Of a stretch of DNA of 44,112 nucleotides, positions 23,147 to 31,603 are shown piece after piece. The notes beneath the pieces were generated by a model, which was given only the letters and a program-made list of their open reading frames with translations, searched no databases and was not told where the DNA came from. This DNA is from DAOUAT01 sp964551735 (GTDB taxonomy: Bacteria; Chloroflexota; Anaerolineae; CG2-30-64-16): positions 1 to 44,112 of the forward strand of contig CAZKEF010000046.1 in NCBI GenBank assembly GCA_964551735.1, written 5' to 3'. Numbering within the stretch: position 1 is the stretch's first letter; every line of letters starts with the position of its first letter. A program made the translations under genes and the position numbers.

Positions 23147-24096
23147 CACTCCCTACCTCCCGCCCATCGGCTCCGAATCAGGTTGCGAAACAGGAACCAG
23201 GTGAAGAGAAAACTCAGCAACACGGTGATGTATGACATCGCCGTGGCAGTGGCGAACTGATGTTGGCCGAACGCCAGGCGATTCACATAGGTCCAGATCA
23301 GCTCGGTCCGATTGGCCGGCCCGCCGCCGGTCATGATCTGCACGACATCATAAGCCCGGGCCAGGTCAAGGGAGCGAATAGCCTGCGCGGTAAAGATGAA
23401 CGGCATGATCATCGGCAGCGTCAGCAAGCGGAATTTCTGCCACGCCGAGGCCCCGTCCACCTCAGCGGCCTCGAACGGTTCCGTCGGCAACGAAAGGATG
23501 CCGGCTTGCAGGATGATCACCATAAAGGGCGTTCCCATCCAGATCTCTGCCACCAGGATGGTGATGAACCCCAGTGGTTTTTGGATCAGCCAGGGAATGA
23601 AATGTGGCTCGCCCGTGAGTGTGTAAAGAATGTTGTTGACCAGGCCGGTTTGGGCGTTAAAGAACCACTTGAACTGGAAGCCGACCAGGATCGGCGCGAA
23701 CATCATGGGCATCATCATGAGGGTGCGCAAGACAGCCTGGCCGCGAATCGCTTTCGCCATCAGTTGTGCGATGCCCAGGCCCAACAGGAACTCGATGTTG
23801 ATCGCCAGCGCCATGAACAACACCGTGCGGCCGAACGCAGACCAGAACAGCGGATCCTGGAATAACAGCCTGTAGTAGTTGTCAAGGCCGATTATCTTGT
23901 GGGTCAGCGACGCCAGGCTGTAGTCGGTGAAGCTCAGGTAGAGCGAATAGGCCATGGGGATACCGATCACGAAGAGCATGATCAGGATGGCCGGCATGAG
24001 CAGAACGAGCGGCAGGTGCTTCTCGCCGAGGCTCAGACGCAAACCTTGCCTTCTCCCTTGCCCGGTTGGCCCACGGAAAATAGCAGTTGTGGTCAT
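23146..24096 (-). CDS. Carbohydrate ABC transporter permease (MalF/UgpA type)
   Basis: A 316-residue membrane protein. After a basic N-terminus the first segment is LVLLMPAILIMLFVIGIPMA. The EAA loop reads FEAAEVDGASAWQKFRLLTL and is followed by PMIMPFIFTAQAI. AGGAAGCGG precedes the ATG. The gene overlaps the MalG-like partner at a TGATG junction and lies 238 nt downstream of the binding protein gene. Substrate is inferred from fucI immediately downstream: L-fucose, a fucoside or a similar deoxysugar. Confidence 0.93.
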   Translation of the reverse strand: MTTTAIFRGPTGQGRRQGLRLSLGEKHLPLVLLMPAILIMLFVIGIPMAYSLYLSFTDYSLASLTHKIIGLDNYYRLLFQDPLFWSAFGRTVLFMALAINIEFLLGLGIAQLMAKAIRGQAVLRTLMMMPMMFAPILVGFQFKWFFNAQTGLVNNILYTLTGEPHFIPWLIQKPLGFITILVAEIWMGTPFMVIILQAGILSLPTEPFEAAEVDGASAWQKFRLLTLPMIMPFIFTAQAIRSLDLARAYDVVQIMTGGGPANRTELIWTYVNRLAFGQHQFATATAMSYITVLLSFLFTWFLFRNLIRSRWAGGRE

Positions 24097-24145
24097 AAGA
24101 TCCGCTTCCTGTGGTGTGGTAGACCCGCTACCTGGAAATCCCCGC

Positions 24146-24302
24146 CTGTCACGCTGAGCAGGTTAACGACTCAACGCTGGTAACGGCACGACCCCAGCGA
24201 TCGCGCGGCATCCCCTGGGGAAGAGTCTCAGCCGAGATGCTTCGCTGGATGTTCGTTGTAACTGACTTTGAGCCATAAACCCGCTCAGCATGACAGAGAG
24301 AG
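24146..24302. repeat. Inverted-repeat element, TGTCATGCTGAGC type
   Basis: TGTCACGCTGAGCAGG followed by GACTCAA at the left (24148-24178) is answered by TTGAGCCATAAACCCGCTCA and GCATGACAG at the right (24270-24299). The centre holds CCGAGATGCTTCGCTGG. It fills most of the 238-nt gap between the binding protein and its permeases. A related word lies inside the PHP gene at 17822. Confidence 0.75.
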
Positions 24303-24334
24303 AGTTTCTTGTCCGACCGCACGGTCAGCTTACA

Positions 24335-25708
24335 TCATCCGTAGTAACCGGCCTTCTTCATCATGTCGGCGACCTGCTGCGCCGCATCATCCATCGCCTT
24401 CTGGGGCGCGACATCGCCCAAGATGGCCTGTTGCAGCAGCGGGAACAGGATATTGGACATGGGCAGCCACTCAGCGATCAGCGGCGGGGTCTTGAAGTCC
24501 TCCTGGGCTTGCAGCAGGGCCAACTCCAGGCGCTTCTTGGCCAACGGATCGGTTGAAGCCTCAGCTTCGGCGATGATCTTGTCCCAGACACTCTGGCGGG
24601 AGACCAGGATGCCCAGCTTGGCTTCCAGCTCGTTGCCCTCGGCGCTGGTCAGGTGCTTGATCAGGTCAGCCGCCATCGCCTTTTCCTTGGAGACCTTGGT
24701 GATGGAGAAACCGTGATGGCCGGCCCACCCGCTGTGAATGCCGCCATCACCCTTGGGCTGGCGGGCGATATCGAACTTGCCTGCCACCTTGCTGCTGGCC
24801 GGATCCTGGAAGTAGGAGTACCAACCGAACCACTCGGTGTACATACCGATGAGGCCGCCGACCCACTGGTTGGCCACGTCTTCCCAAAGGAAGTTGGTCA
24901 TGTCCGGGGGCATGGCGCCGGCAGCATACAGCTCCGCAAACATGGTGGCGGCCTTGACGCCGGCCGGGCCGTTGAAGGTCGGCTCCCACTTGTCGTTGAA
25001 GAGCTGGCCACCCTCTGCGGTCATCACTTCGTAGAACCGGCCGGTGAGCGCCTCTTCCTTGCCCGCGAACTGGGTGCCGAAGATGCCCGGGTTATTCTTG
25101 GTGACGTCGAGTGCTGCCGCCTTGAATTCATCCCAGGTTTCCGGCGCCTTGATGCCCAGGTCAGTGCGGTAGTGGGTGCATGAGATGTCGAAGTGGCGCG
25201 GCATGACCCAGATGTGGCCGTCCCGCCTGGTCGCCTCCACCAGGCGGGGGATGAAGTCCTTCAGGTCGTCGGCGCTGAACCAGTTGTCAATCGGCTCCAG
25301 GCCGTCGAGCTTGACGTATTGCGAGAAGAAGCTGGAGTGATCCCAGCACACATCGTAGTCCACGGTGCCGGCCGAAAGGTCCTGCACCAGGCGCTTGTCG
25401 GTCTCGAAACCGTTGCCCTTGAAGACGAACTCAACCTTTGCGCCGGTCTTCTCTTCCCAGGCCGGGATCAGCTTGTAGAGCTCGTCGTAGTTGGCGCCGC
25501 TGATGGCGTGCATCCGCAGCGTTTTACCATCGAACGGCTTGCCGACGACAGCGGGGGCCTGCGTCGGCGCTGGGGCCGCGGTCTCCTGCGCGGGTGCAGG
25601 GGCCGCGGTCGGCGCGCAGCCGGCGACGGTCGTGGCTGCGGCCGCGCCGCCCACCAGGCCGGCTAACTTCAGGAAACCTCGTCGTGTGATCTTCTTTTCC
25701 TCAGACAT
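24335..25708 (-). CDS. Extracellular sugar-binding lipoprotein (family 1), Tat-exported
   Basis: A 457-residue extracellular solute-binding protein of family 1 (MalE/UgpB type). The N-terminus has a twin-arginine signal (ITRRGFLKLAG) and a lipobox ending at Cys31 (VAGC), then an Ala/Pro linker. The mature domain begins DGKTLRMHAISGANYDELYK and contains YDVCWDHSSFFSQYVKLDGL and AGVKAATMFAELYAAGAM, typical of the fold. GGGAGGAGCAGCACCC precedes the ATG. It is the receptor for the MalF/MalG-type pair. A 25-residue Trp/Tyr-rich stretch (about 290-315: WVGGLIGMYTEWFGWYSYF) is consistent with carbohydrate stacking. The ligand is unknown; fucose or a fucoside is inferred. Confidence 0.93.
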   Translation of the reverse strand: MSEEKKITRRGFLKLAGLVGGAAAATTVAGCAPTAAPAPAQETAAPAPTQAPAVVGKPFDGKTLRMHAISGANYDELYKLIPAWEEKTGAKVEFVFKGNGFETDKRLVQDLSAGTVDYDVCWDHSSFFSQYVKLDGLEPIDNWFSADDLKDFIPRLVEATRRDGHIWVMPRHFDISCTHYRTDLGIKAPETWDEFKAAALDVTKNNPGIFGTQFAGKEEALTGRFYEVMTAEGGQLFNDKWEPTFNGPAGVKAATMFAELYAAGAMPPDMTNFLWEDVANQWVGGLIGMYTEWFGWYSYFQDPASSKVAGKFDIARQPKGDGGIHSGWAGHHGFSITKVSKEKAMAADLIKHLTSAEGNELEAKLGILVSRQSVWDKIIAEAEASTDPLAKKRLELALLQAQEDFKTPPLIAEWLPMSNILFPLLQQAILGDVAPQKAMDDAAQQVADMMKKAGYYG

Positions 25709-25814
25709 GGGTGCTGCTCCTCCCTGAGCTTGAATGGGATAAATGGATGTTCACGGTCAACGCTGGTAATCCACTGGCAATCGGGTCGGGTCATCACCTC
25801 CTTCTGTGTTTCGC

Positions 25815-25920
25815 AGTGTGTATTGCGTAGTGCGTATTCCGTGCTCCGTACTCCGCAATTCGCATTCCGTTGTCCTTGCTGCTCAGACGGCAAACGCAAT
25901 ATGCACCACGCACTACGTGC
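25815..25920. repeat. Heptamer inverted-repeat element after URO-D paralog 2
   Basis: Left arm words GTATTGC, GTAGTGC, GTATTCC, GTGCTCC, GTACTCC; right arm words ACGCAAT, ATGCACC, ACGCACT, ACG. The right arm overlaps the last two codons and TAG of the URO-D gene (stop at 25913-25915). Confidence 0.82.
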
Positions 25921-27169
25921 CGTTGAACTCCGCAATCGCCTCGTACATCGCTACGATATTCTCCGGCGGCACGTCGGGCAGGATGTTGTGGACGGTGTTG
26001 AACACGAACCCGCCGCCGGGCGCAAAAATCTCGAGCCGGCGTTTGACGTGATCCTTGACCTCCGCCGGGGCGCCGTGCGGCAAGACGTCGCGCGTGTCCG
26101 CGCCGCCGCCCCAAAAAGTGATGTCCTTGCCGAACTCGCGCTTCAGCCGCTCAGGCTCCATGTCGCGCGTGTTGGTCTGGACCGGGTTGATCACGTCGTA
26201 GCCGGCCGCGATCAGGTCGGGCAGCAGTTTGTAGATCGAGCCGCACGAGTGCAGGAATGTCTTCATACTGCTGTGCCTGTGGACGTAGTCGCACAGGATC
26301 GTGTGCCGCGGCTTGAACAGCTTGCGATAGATGGTTGGCGACATAAACGGCCCGTTGCTAGTGCCCAGGTCGTCCCCGAAGCGCAGGATGTCCACGACAT
26401 CGCCCACGGCCGCGCAAACCTTCTCCAGCGTCGCCAGATGCTGTTCCATCAGCGCGTCGAGCAGCCGTTCCACCGACGGCTGATCCACGGCCAGGTCCGC
26501 CAGGAAGTTGTCAATCCGGCGCAGAAAGGTGCCCCACTCGAACAGGTTGCACCCGGCGACGACCATGATCGCCCGGTCGGTGTTCTGCCGCAAGGCGATG
26601 GCGTTCGCGCGCAGCCGATCCCAAAAATCGGGCTGGCCCGCGCTGTCCCACGGGCTGTGCACCAACGCCGCCCAATGGATCTTGCCCATCGCGGCCGGCA
26701 GATCGCTGTAGTCGGCCGGGTAGCCGTTCAGGTAGGGATGCACCGTGCCATCGAAGAAGGTGGCGCCGGCCGGCATGGTGGCGATGCGCGTCCCGTCGCT
26801 GCTGTAGCCATCCCAGGCGCCATCCTCGCGGACGACCGGCCTGAACCATGCCGGGAACTGCACGGTGATGCCCTGGGGCAGCGTGATGTCGTACCAGTCC
26901 TCATCCCGCGTGTTGAAGGTCCGCCCCACATCCACCGCATCAATCCCGAAACGATCCAGGATGAACGCCTCCGGCTGGGCAAGTTGCTGCACCACGTCGT
27001 AGACCCGCACGTGGCCCTCGGTGATGCCGAGATGCCGCTTCAGGTTGTAGTACGCGATGGTCGAGATGCCCGAGCTCGGCGTCGCGCCCAGATCGACGGG
27101 GACACGATCTGGTTCGCGGTGGGCGATGGAGGCAAGAACCCGCTGCCGTGAAGTCATTTGGATGGACAT
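25913..27169 (-). CDS. URO-D family protein (paralog 2)
   Basis: A 418-residue URO-D/MtaA-like protein. Start region MTSRQRVLASIAHREPDRVP, middle FGDDLGTSNGPFMSPTIYRK, metal-type motif LHSCGSIY (His307, Cys309), then NPVQTNTRDMEPERLKREFG, and the ending GGGFVFNTVHNILPDVPPEN, which closely matches paralog 1 at 2.6 kb. The two therefore form one subfamily. No HemE substrate signature is present. The ATG at 27169 has AAGGAGC before it; the longer frame upstream is only repeat sequence (HATRTT-like). It lies downstream of the creatininase-family gene and upstream of the fucose importer. Reaction unknown. Confidence 0.85.
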   Translation of the reverse strand: MSIQMTSRQRVLASIAHREPDRVPVDLGATPSSGISTIAYYNLKRHLGITEGHVRVYDVVQQLAQPEAFILDRFGIDAVDVGRTFNTRDEDWYDITLPQGITVQFPAWFRPVVREDGAWDGYSSDGTRIATMPAGATFFDGTVHPYLNGYPADYSDLPAAMGKIHWAALVHSPWDSAGQPDFWDRLRANAIALRQNTDRAIMVVAGCNLFEWGTFLRRIDNFLADLAVDQPSVERLLDALMEQHLATLEKVCAAVGDVVDILRFGDDLGTSNGPFMSPTIYRKLFKPRHTILCDYVHRHSSMKTFLHSCGSIYKLLPDLIAAGYDVINPVQTNTRDMEPERLKREFGKDITFWGGGADTRDVLPHGAPAEVKDHVKRRLEIFAPGGGFVFNTVHNILPDVPPENIVAMYEAIAEFNGT

Positions 27170-27180
27170 AACTGCTCCTT

Positions 27181-27319
27181 CGTGTTGCGTGGTGCGTATT
27201 GCGTATGGCGTGGTGCGTATGGCGCATTGCGTGGTGCGTGTTGCGTGTTCTCTCATTGGCGGGATCACCCATCAAGGTTCATACGTATCACGTATCACGC
27301 ACCACGCACCACGCATCCC
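27181..27319. repeat. Heptamer inverted-repeat element between creatininase and URO-D paralog 2
   Basis: Left arm 27181-27249 of words GCGTGTT, GCGTGGT, GCGTATT, GCGTATG; right arm 27285-27316 of ATCACGT, ATCACGC, ACCACGC. The centre TTCTCTCATTGGCGGG resembles those at 31630 and 29960 and can form a small GGG/CCC hairpin. The element spans the gap from the creatininase stop (27321) to the ribosome site of the next gene. Confidence 0.88.
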
Positions 27320-27320
27320 G

Positions 27321-28100
27321 TCAAAACAACCCCGTCACCGTCACATCCTTGGGCGTCGGCCGTTTCGGACGGACAAGCGCCGACAGCTTCTCAACCCAGG
27401 CATCCACCATGGCCGCAAACATCTGCTCGCCGGCCTCACGGGTGGCCGATCGGGCCTTGGAGGCGGTGGTGTTGGTGTACCACGGCGCATCCATGCCCAG
27501 GCGGTTCAGCTCGACCAGATCCGGCCGCACGGCCAACATCAGCGCCGTCTCGTGGTAGCCTGCGTGGTCGGCCATCACCACCCCCCGCTCGGCCGCGGCA
27601 GGCAGCACCGACGGCCAGACCTGGATGCGCTCGAAGACGTTGTCTTCCGGCGGCAGCGGCGCCCTGCCCCACCAGGCATGCCCGCGTTCGGCGTGCGTCT
27701 TCTCGAAGGTCACCTCGGCCGCGGCCTGGCGGATCGCCAGCGCCTCTGGCCCGTCGAGCTGCTGGTGGTGCTGGCACACGATGATCCACTTGAAGCCGAT
27801 GTCCCAGAAGCTGGCCAACACATCCTTGACGTGTCGCCCGAACCGCTCGATCGAAACGTCTACCGTGCCCCCCACCGGCCCGGTCACCGCGTAACCGGTC
27901 GGCCCGTACCAAAACGGCGGCGCGACCACCGCGTCCACGCGCGCTGCAACCCGCTGGCACAGCGTCTCGACGATCAGTGTGTCCACGCCGAGCGGCAGGT
28001 GCGGGCCGTGATACTCGACGCAGCCGGAAGGCACCAGCAGCGGCCAGCCGGCGTCGAGGACGGTCTTGAGTTGGTGGGGTAGGAGGTGTTGTAAGTTCAT
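27321..28100 (-). CDS. Creatininase-family amidohydrolase
   Basis: A 259-residue member of the creatininase family, binuclear metal hydrolases that open small ring amides. The metal-binding start is clear: LLVPSGCVEYHGPHLPLGVD (Glu, His, Asp), then IVCQHHQQLDGPEAL and, near the C-terminus, MADHAGYHETALMLAV with the family Glu. In other genomes family members occur in many pathways, including sugar loci, without a fixed substrate. The ATG at 28100 follows GAGGAAT closely; the frame upstream of it is repeat sequence. It sits between a frameshifted four-helix-bundle gene and URO-D paralog 2. A role in opening a lactone or amide of a modified sugar is only a guess. Confidence 0.87.
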   Translation of the reverse strand: MNLQHLLPHQLKTVLDAGWPLLVPSGCVEYHGPHLPLGVDTLIVETLCQRVAARVDAVVAPPFWYGPTGYAVTGPVGGTVDVSIERFGRHVKDVLASFWDIGFKWIIVCQHHQQLDGPEALAIRQAAAEVTFEKTHAERGHAWWGRAPLPPEDNVFERIQVWPSVLPAAAERGVVMADHAGYHETALMLAVRPDLVELNRLGMDAPWYTNTTASKARSATREAGEQMFAAMVDAWVEKLSALVRPKRPTPKDVTVTGLF

Positions 28101-28106
28101 ATTCCT

Positions 28107-28165
28107 CGTGTTGCGTGGTGCGTGTTCCGTTTGCTCCGTGGTGCGTGGTGCGTGTTCCGTTTGTC
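28107..28165. repeat. Heptamer array, left arm of the element around the four-helix-bundle gene
   Basis: A run of words such as CGTGTTG, CGTGGTG, CGTGTTC and CGTTTGC starting just upstream of the creatininase ribosome site. Its complementary arm is not here but at 28657-28690, on the other side of the 476-bp broken gene. Confidence 0.8.
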
Positions 28166-28169
28166 GCAC

Positions 28170-28645
28170 CTATGGCATGGGTACGTGAGCGAGCAAATCG
28201 TCGTCGCTCCTTATGTCGTAGAATGCCTGTTCTTCGCCGATTTTGTAACCGCGCTCAGACGGGATCATGGTCAGCAACAGGCGTGCGATCCGGGTCAGGA
28301 GCTTGATGCGATGCATAGACACTGCTTCTGTGAGCACGTGACGTCCCTGCCAGTACCATCCGCGGGCCTCCCGACCTGAACCGAGCGCGTACTCGTAGAA
28401 CCGCGCCTGATCCTTGCCGGATTGGCGGCTGTGCCCTCAGAGATATTGGCGTGGACGGATCCAATGGCCCGGAACAACTGATCCGCCACTTCGAGAGTGC
28501 GTTTATCCTGGGCCAGCTTACAAACATCGTGCCAAGCCAAGTCAGCGGCGAACAGCGCCAACCGATACGCCTCCATGCGCCACAGCGGATCGCCCGTAAA
28601 CTCAACCGGCGCCTTCGCCAGCCACTCCTCATACGACCCGATCAT
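28170..28645 (-). pseudogene. Four-helix-bundle (23S rRNA intervening-sequence-type) protein gene with one frameshift
   Basis: From the ATG at 28645 (GGGAGATAGGGG upstream) the frame reads MEAYRLALFAADLAWHDVCK and FRAIGSVHANISEG as in TIGR02436 proteins. It then shifts at the GGG run at 28436-28434. In the next frame the expected sequence continues: HSRQSGKDQARFYEYALGS, EARGWYWQGRHVL, HRIKLLTRIARLLLTMIP, to a TAG at 28172-28170. Restoring one G (GGGG) rebuilds a protein of about 158 residues. The function of this family is unknown; it is often encoded in rRNA insertions or alone. It is bounded by heptamer arms on both sides. A sequencing slip in the G run cannot be excluded. Confidence 0.85.
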
Positions 28646-28656
28646 CCCCTATCTCC

Positions 28657-28690
28657 CACGCATCACGCACCACGCACCACGCATCACGCC
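28657..28690. repeat. Heptamer array, right arm of the element around the four-helix-bundle gene
   Basis: Words CACGCAT, CACGCAC, CACGCAC, CACGCAT, CACGCCA, complementary to the array at 28107. It covers the TGA of URO-D paralog 3 (28684-28686), so the last codons of that gene are repeat sequence. Confidence 0.8.
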
Positions 28691-29853
28691 ACATCCGCCA
28701 AATCATACTCCCCCAACCGCAACGGGTACTGCCCATACTCCCGCACCAGATTCACCACGAACTCGTAGCGCTCGGCGGAAACGTTGCTGGGGACGGAATG
28801 ATCGGATTGCACGATGTAGCCGCCGCCCTTGGCCGCGTTGAGCTTGGTCAGCACCATGGTTTTCAGCTCATCCAGCGTGCCGGTGGCCCAGGTGAGCGCG
28901 TCCAGGTTGCCGCAGAAGGCCATCTGATGACCATACTTGCGCCGCAGCTCGATCACATCCATGCCGGCTTTGGCCTCCAGCGGGTTGTACGCGTCCACGC
29001 CGACCTCGATGAAATCCTCGAAGACGCGGTTGACGTTGCCGCAGCCGTGGTAGATCACCGGCAGGCCGTGGCTGTGCGCCTCATCCACCAGCGTCTTCAA
29101 GCCCGGCTTGTACCACTTACGCCAGAACTTCGGCGAGAAGAAGAGGTCCTTCTTGTACGCGATATCACCCCAGATCACGATGCCATCGAGTAGCCCGTCC
29201 GCGGCCTTGATCTGCGCCTTTAGCACTTCCAACGCGAACGCGTTAGTGCGCTCGATGAAATGGCCCATCTGCTCAGGGTAGAGGCCGAGCCACATAAAGA
29301 GGTTCTCCGGCCCGATGATGCGCTGCAGGTACTCGTTGGCCTCGCATACGCTGCCGTAGACCGGGAAATCGGAGTGAAGGGACTTAATGGTTTCAACCCA
29401 GGCCGGGCTGTTGCGGGCGAAGCCATCGCCCACGCCCGCGATCTGGTTATCGCCCGCGCTGAAGTAGCGCCGGTCATCCCAGGGATCCTCGAACTCGTAC
29501 GCTTCAACCTTCTCGATGGTGTCGGTGTCGAAGCCCAGCCACTCCGGCATCGGATCGGCGAACTTCTTGCGGATAACGGCCTCGAAGCCGGTGCGCACCA
29601 CGACCTCTTCGTCGGTCTCCTTCAGGATCTCGAACTGCTTGATGTGCGGATCCATGTTCGGGACGGTGACGATCCAGTCCAGGTCGTAGTATTTGTAGAT
29701 GTCTGTGTCGGCCGGCAGCCCTTTTTCGCTGCGCCACCGCTCCAGAAAGCTGCCCCAAAAAAAGTCGGCGATGGGCACGCGGTCGGCTTCCTCGTGGCGC
29801 AGGGTCTTATTCATGCGGTCGAGTTTGGCGAGGCAGTTGGTTGTGCGTTCCAT
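28684..29853 (-). CDS. URO-D family protein (paralog 3)
   Basis: A 389-residue URO-D/MtaA-like protein from a subfamily distinct from paralogs 1 and 2. Start: RMNKTLRHEEADRVPIADFF; middle: GIVIWGDIAYKKDLFFSPKF; metal-type motif VIYHGCGNVNRVF (His269, Cys271); then GVDAYNPLEAKAGMDVIELR and FCGNLDALTWATGTLDELK, where an extra Cys lies near the position of the third zinc ligand of MtaA-type enzymes. AAGGAGTATTCC precedes the ATG. It keeps the most complete potential metal site of the five. It sits next to L-rhamnose mutarotase. Its substrate is unknown; methyl transfer is the best family-based guess. Confidence 0.85.
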   Translation of the reverse strand: MERTTNCLAKLDRMNKTLRHEEADRVPIADFFWGSFLERWRSEKGLPADTDIYKYYDLDWIVTVPNMDPHIKQFEILKETDEEVVVRTGFEAVIRKKFADPMPEWLGFDTDTIEKVEAYEFEDPWDDRRYFSAGDNQIAGVGDGFARNSPAWVETIKSLHSDFPVYGSVCEANEYLQRIIGPENLFMWLGLYPEQMGHFIERTNAFALEVLKAQIKAADGLLDGIVIWGDIAYKKDLFFSPKFWRKWYKPGLKTLVDEAHSHGLPVIYHGCGNVNRVFEDFIEVGVDAYNPLEAKAGMDVIELRRKYGHQMAFCGNLDALTWATGTLDELKTMVLTKLNAAKGGGYIVQSDHSVPSNVSAERYEFVVNLVREYGQYPLRLGEYDLADVA

Positions 29854-29870
29854 GGAATACTCCTTGTTAT

Positions 29871-30027
29871 CGTGTTGCGTGGTGCGTGTTCCGTTTTCTC
29901 ACGTGTTGCGTGGTGCGTGTTCCATTTTCCCACGTGTTGCGTGTTACGTATTCCGTTTTCTCTCAAGTGCGAGTGCTTCCCATTGCAGCAGAACGCACGC
30001 ACGACGCACCACGCACCACACCACGCC
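29871..30027. repeat. Heptamer inverted-repeat element between rhaM and URO-D paralog 3
   Basis: The left side carries three successive blocks ending in TTCCRTTTTC (29871, 29911 and 29931 onward), each preceded by GTGTTGCGTGGTGC-type words. The right arm (29993-30026) reads ACGCACG, ACGCACC, ACGCACC. It spans the entire gap and touches the rhaM stop (30028). Confidence 0.85.
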
Positions 30028-30351
30028 TCAATCGTAATGAAACACCTCTTCCATATTCGCCCACCACTCCCCTTCGGCGCGGGTGGGGATCGGCTGCTGG
30101 CACGGCATCTGGATATCCCACCAGCGCTGCGTCTCCGGGTCAGCGGCCATCTTCGCCATATCAGCATCGAAATCGTCGCCGACATACTCGAAGTAGGCAA
30201 ACAGCAGGTGATCCTTCTCGAAGATCGAGTAGTTGCGGATGTTGCACTCGGTGATCATCTTCAGCACACCGGGCCACACCGCCGCATGATAGCGCTTGTA
30301 CTCTTCCAGCTTCTCCGGCTTGACGCCGATCAATTGACCGAAACGTTGCAT
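30028..30351 (-). CDS. rhaM: L-rhamnose mutarotase
   Basis: A 107-residue protein (E. coli RhaM: 104) that interconverts alpha and beta anomers of L-rhamnose. Family features: QRFGQLIGVKPEKLEEYKRY, HAAVWPGVLKMITECNIRNY with the conserved His, YSIFEKDHLLFAYFEYVGDD, and WWDIQMPCQQPIPTRAEGEW close to the C-terminus. The start is the ATG at 30351 with GGAGG 5 nt upstream; the longer frame above it is repeat sequence. It lies between URO-D paralogs 4 and 3. This is firm evidence that the URO-D run belongs to rhamnose or close-relative metabolism. Confidence 0.95.
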   Translation of the reverse strand: MQRFGQLIGVKPEKLEEYKRYHAAVWPGVLKMITECNIRNYSIFEKDHLLFAYFEYVGDDFDADMAKMAADPETQRWWDIQMPCQQPIPTRAEGEWWANMEEVFHYD

Positions 30352-30372
30352 GGGTGCCTCCTCGTAATGAGA

Positions 30373-30514
30373 ATTGCGTGTTCTGATTGTCGGTTGCTGT
30401 GTATCTCGTGTTGCGTGTTCCGTTCTCTTCCGTGTTGCGTGTTGCGTATTCCGTTTTCTTTCAAGTGGGAACATAAGCCCCTCAAGGCGACATCCACGCA
30501 CCACGCACCACATG
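30373..30514. repeat. Heptamer inverted-repeat element between URO-D paralog 4 and rhaM
   Basis: Left words TTGCGTG, TTCTGAT, GTGTTGC, GTATTCC (30373-30456); centre CTTTCAAGTGGG; right words CACGCAC, CACGCAC, CAC (30493-30513). It ends directly before the TAG of the URO-D gene (30516). Confidence 0.82.
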
Positions 30515-30515
30515 T

Positions 30516-31592
30516 CTACCGATATGCCCCAAACTCCTTGATCGTCTCATACATGACAATCACGTTCTCCACCGGCGTTTCCGGCAGGAGGTAATCGTGG
30601 CTGGGGGAGGCGATGAAGCCGCCGCCCGGCATCATGATTTCGAGCGTTTTCCGCGTGAGCTCACGCGCCTGCTCCTTCGTGCCCTCGATCAGCGATTGCG
30701 TGTCAACCCCGCCCATGAAGGTGAACTGGTTGCCGAAATCGCGCTTCAGGCCCGCCAATTCCATGCCGTAACACAGCGGCTGCACCGACTGCATCCCGTC
30801 CAGGCCGATGGCGATCATGTCAGGCAGCAGCGACCGGATGCTGCCGTCGCAGTGCAAAATCACATATTTGTTGAATTCGTGCCCCAGGTCCACGAACCGC
30901 TTCAGGTGCGGCAGGATGAAGCGGCGGAAGAACTTGGGACTGAGCATCGGCCCGGTCTGCGCGCCGAAGTCGTTGCCGATGAAGAAGACGTCAATGGCGT
31001 CGCCGCTGGCCTCAAAGATGCGCCGGCTCACCGCCAGGTAGTAATCGGCGGTGTGCTGCATGACCGCATCCACGACCTCCGGGTGATCGTACATCTGGTA
31101 GATCAGCCCGTCGAAGCCCAGCAGATCAATGGCGTCGTGCCAGAAAGGGGACCATTCGCCGCCCAGGATCGCATATTGCCGGTCGTATTGCAGCGCGTCT
31201 CCGCGGATACGGCTGACATCCATCCATTCTGGATCAGGCCACGGATAGGCATGGACTTCGGCGGCGCTCCTGGCGCCTTTCAGCGGCTCGTTCAGCGGCA
31301 TGCCATAGCCGTAGCCGTAGCGTTCGATCCCGAAAGGCGTGCGGTACGTGGCGTCGGGATGGCTCAGGTTGAAGGTCGGATGCGTCTCCTGCGGCCCGCC
31401 GTAGCTGCTGGACACGCGCCGGAAGTCATCCCCCAGGTAGGCCAGCAAGCTTTCGTCGTCCGGCAGCCCCAGAGTGTTGCGCGCGATTTCCTTCCACTCC
31501 GGCGACGCGCCCAGCCAGCACGGCACGTGGTCGGGTTCGTGATGGGAGAGAGAGGTAAGGACTCGCTCTCGAGAGGTCAGTTGTTGGGACAT
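30516..31592 (-). CDS. URO-D family protein (paralog 4), Cys of the metal motif replaced
   Basis: A 358-residue URO-D-like protein. Start: LTSRERVLTSLSHHEPDHVP; middle: FFIGNDFGAQTGPMLSPKFF; then ILHCDGSIRSLLPD, where the usual His-x-Cys-Gly is His247-x-Asp249-Gly, so the second zinc ligand of MtaA/CmuA is absent (a Cys lies one residue earlier). Ending: PGGGFIASPSHDYLLPETPV, again typical of the family. AAGGAGTTCTT precedes the ATG. It is adjacent to paralog 5, which has the same Asp. The change suggests no zinc, a different metal or a different reaction. Confidence 0.85.
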   Translation of the reverse strand: MSQQLTSRERVLTSLSHHEPDHVPCWLGASPEWKEIARNTLGLPDDESLLAYLGDDFRRVSSSYGGPQETHPTFNLSHPDATYRTPFGIERYGYGYGMPLNEPLKGARSAAEVHAYPWPDPEWMDVSRIRGDALQYDRQYAILGGEWSPFWHDAIDLLGFDGLIYQMYDHPEVVDAVMQHTADYYLAVSRRIFEASGDAIDVFFIGNDFGAQTGPMLSPKFFRRFILPHLKRFVDLGHEFNKYVILHCDGSIRSLLPDMIAIGLDGMQSVQPLCYGMELAGLKRDFGNQFTFMGGVDTQSLIEGTKEQARELTRKTLEIMMPGGGFIASPSHDYLLPETPVENVIVMYETIKEFGAYR

Positions 31593-31603
31593 AAGAACTC
31601 CTT

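Noticed and set aside
25669..25794. A 41-codon leader peptide before the Tat-type binding protein
   Set aside because: The Shine-Dalgarno is only about 2 nt from its ATG, it runs across the real start in another frame, and it resembles no known leader.
27321..28169. Longer starts of creatininase, URO-D and rhaM genes that include HATRNT-like residues
   Set aside because: These residues are translations of the heptamer elements; good ribosome sites lie at the downstream ATG codons.
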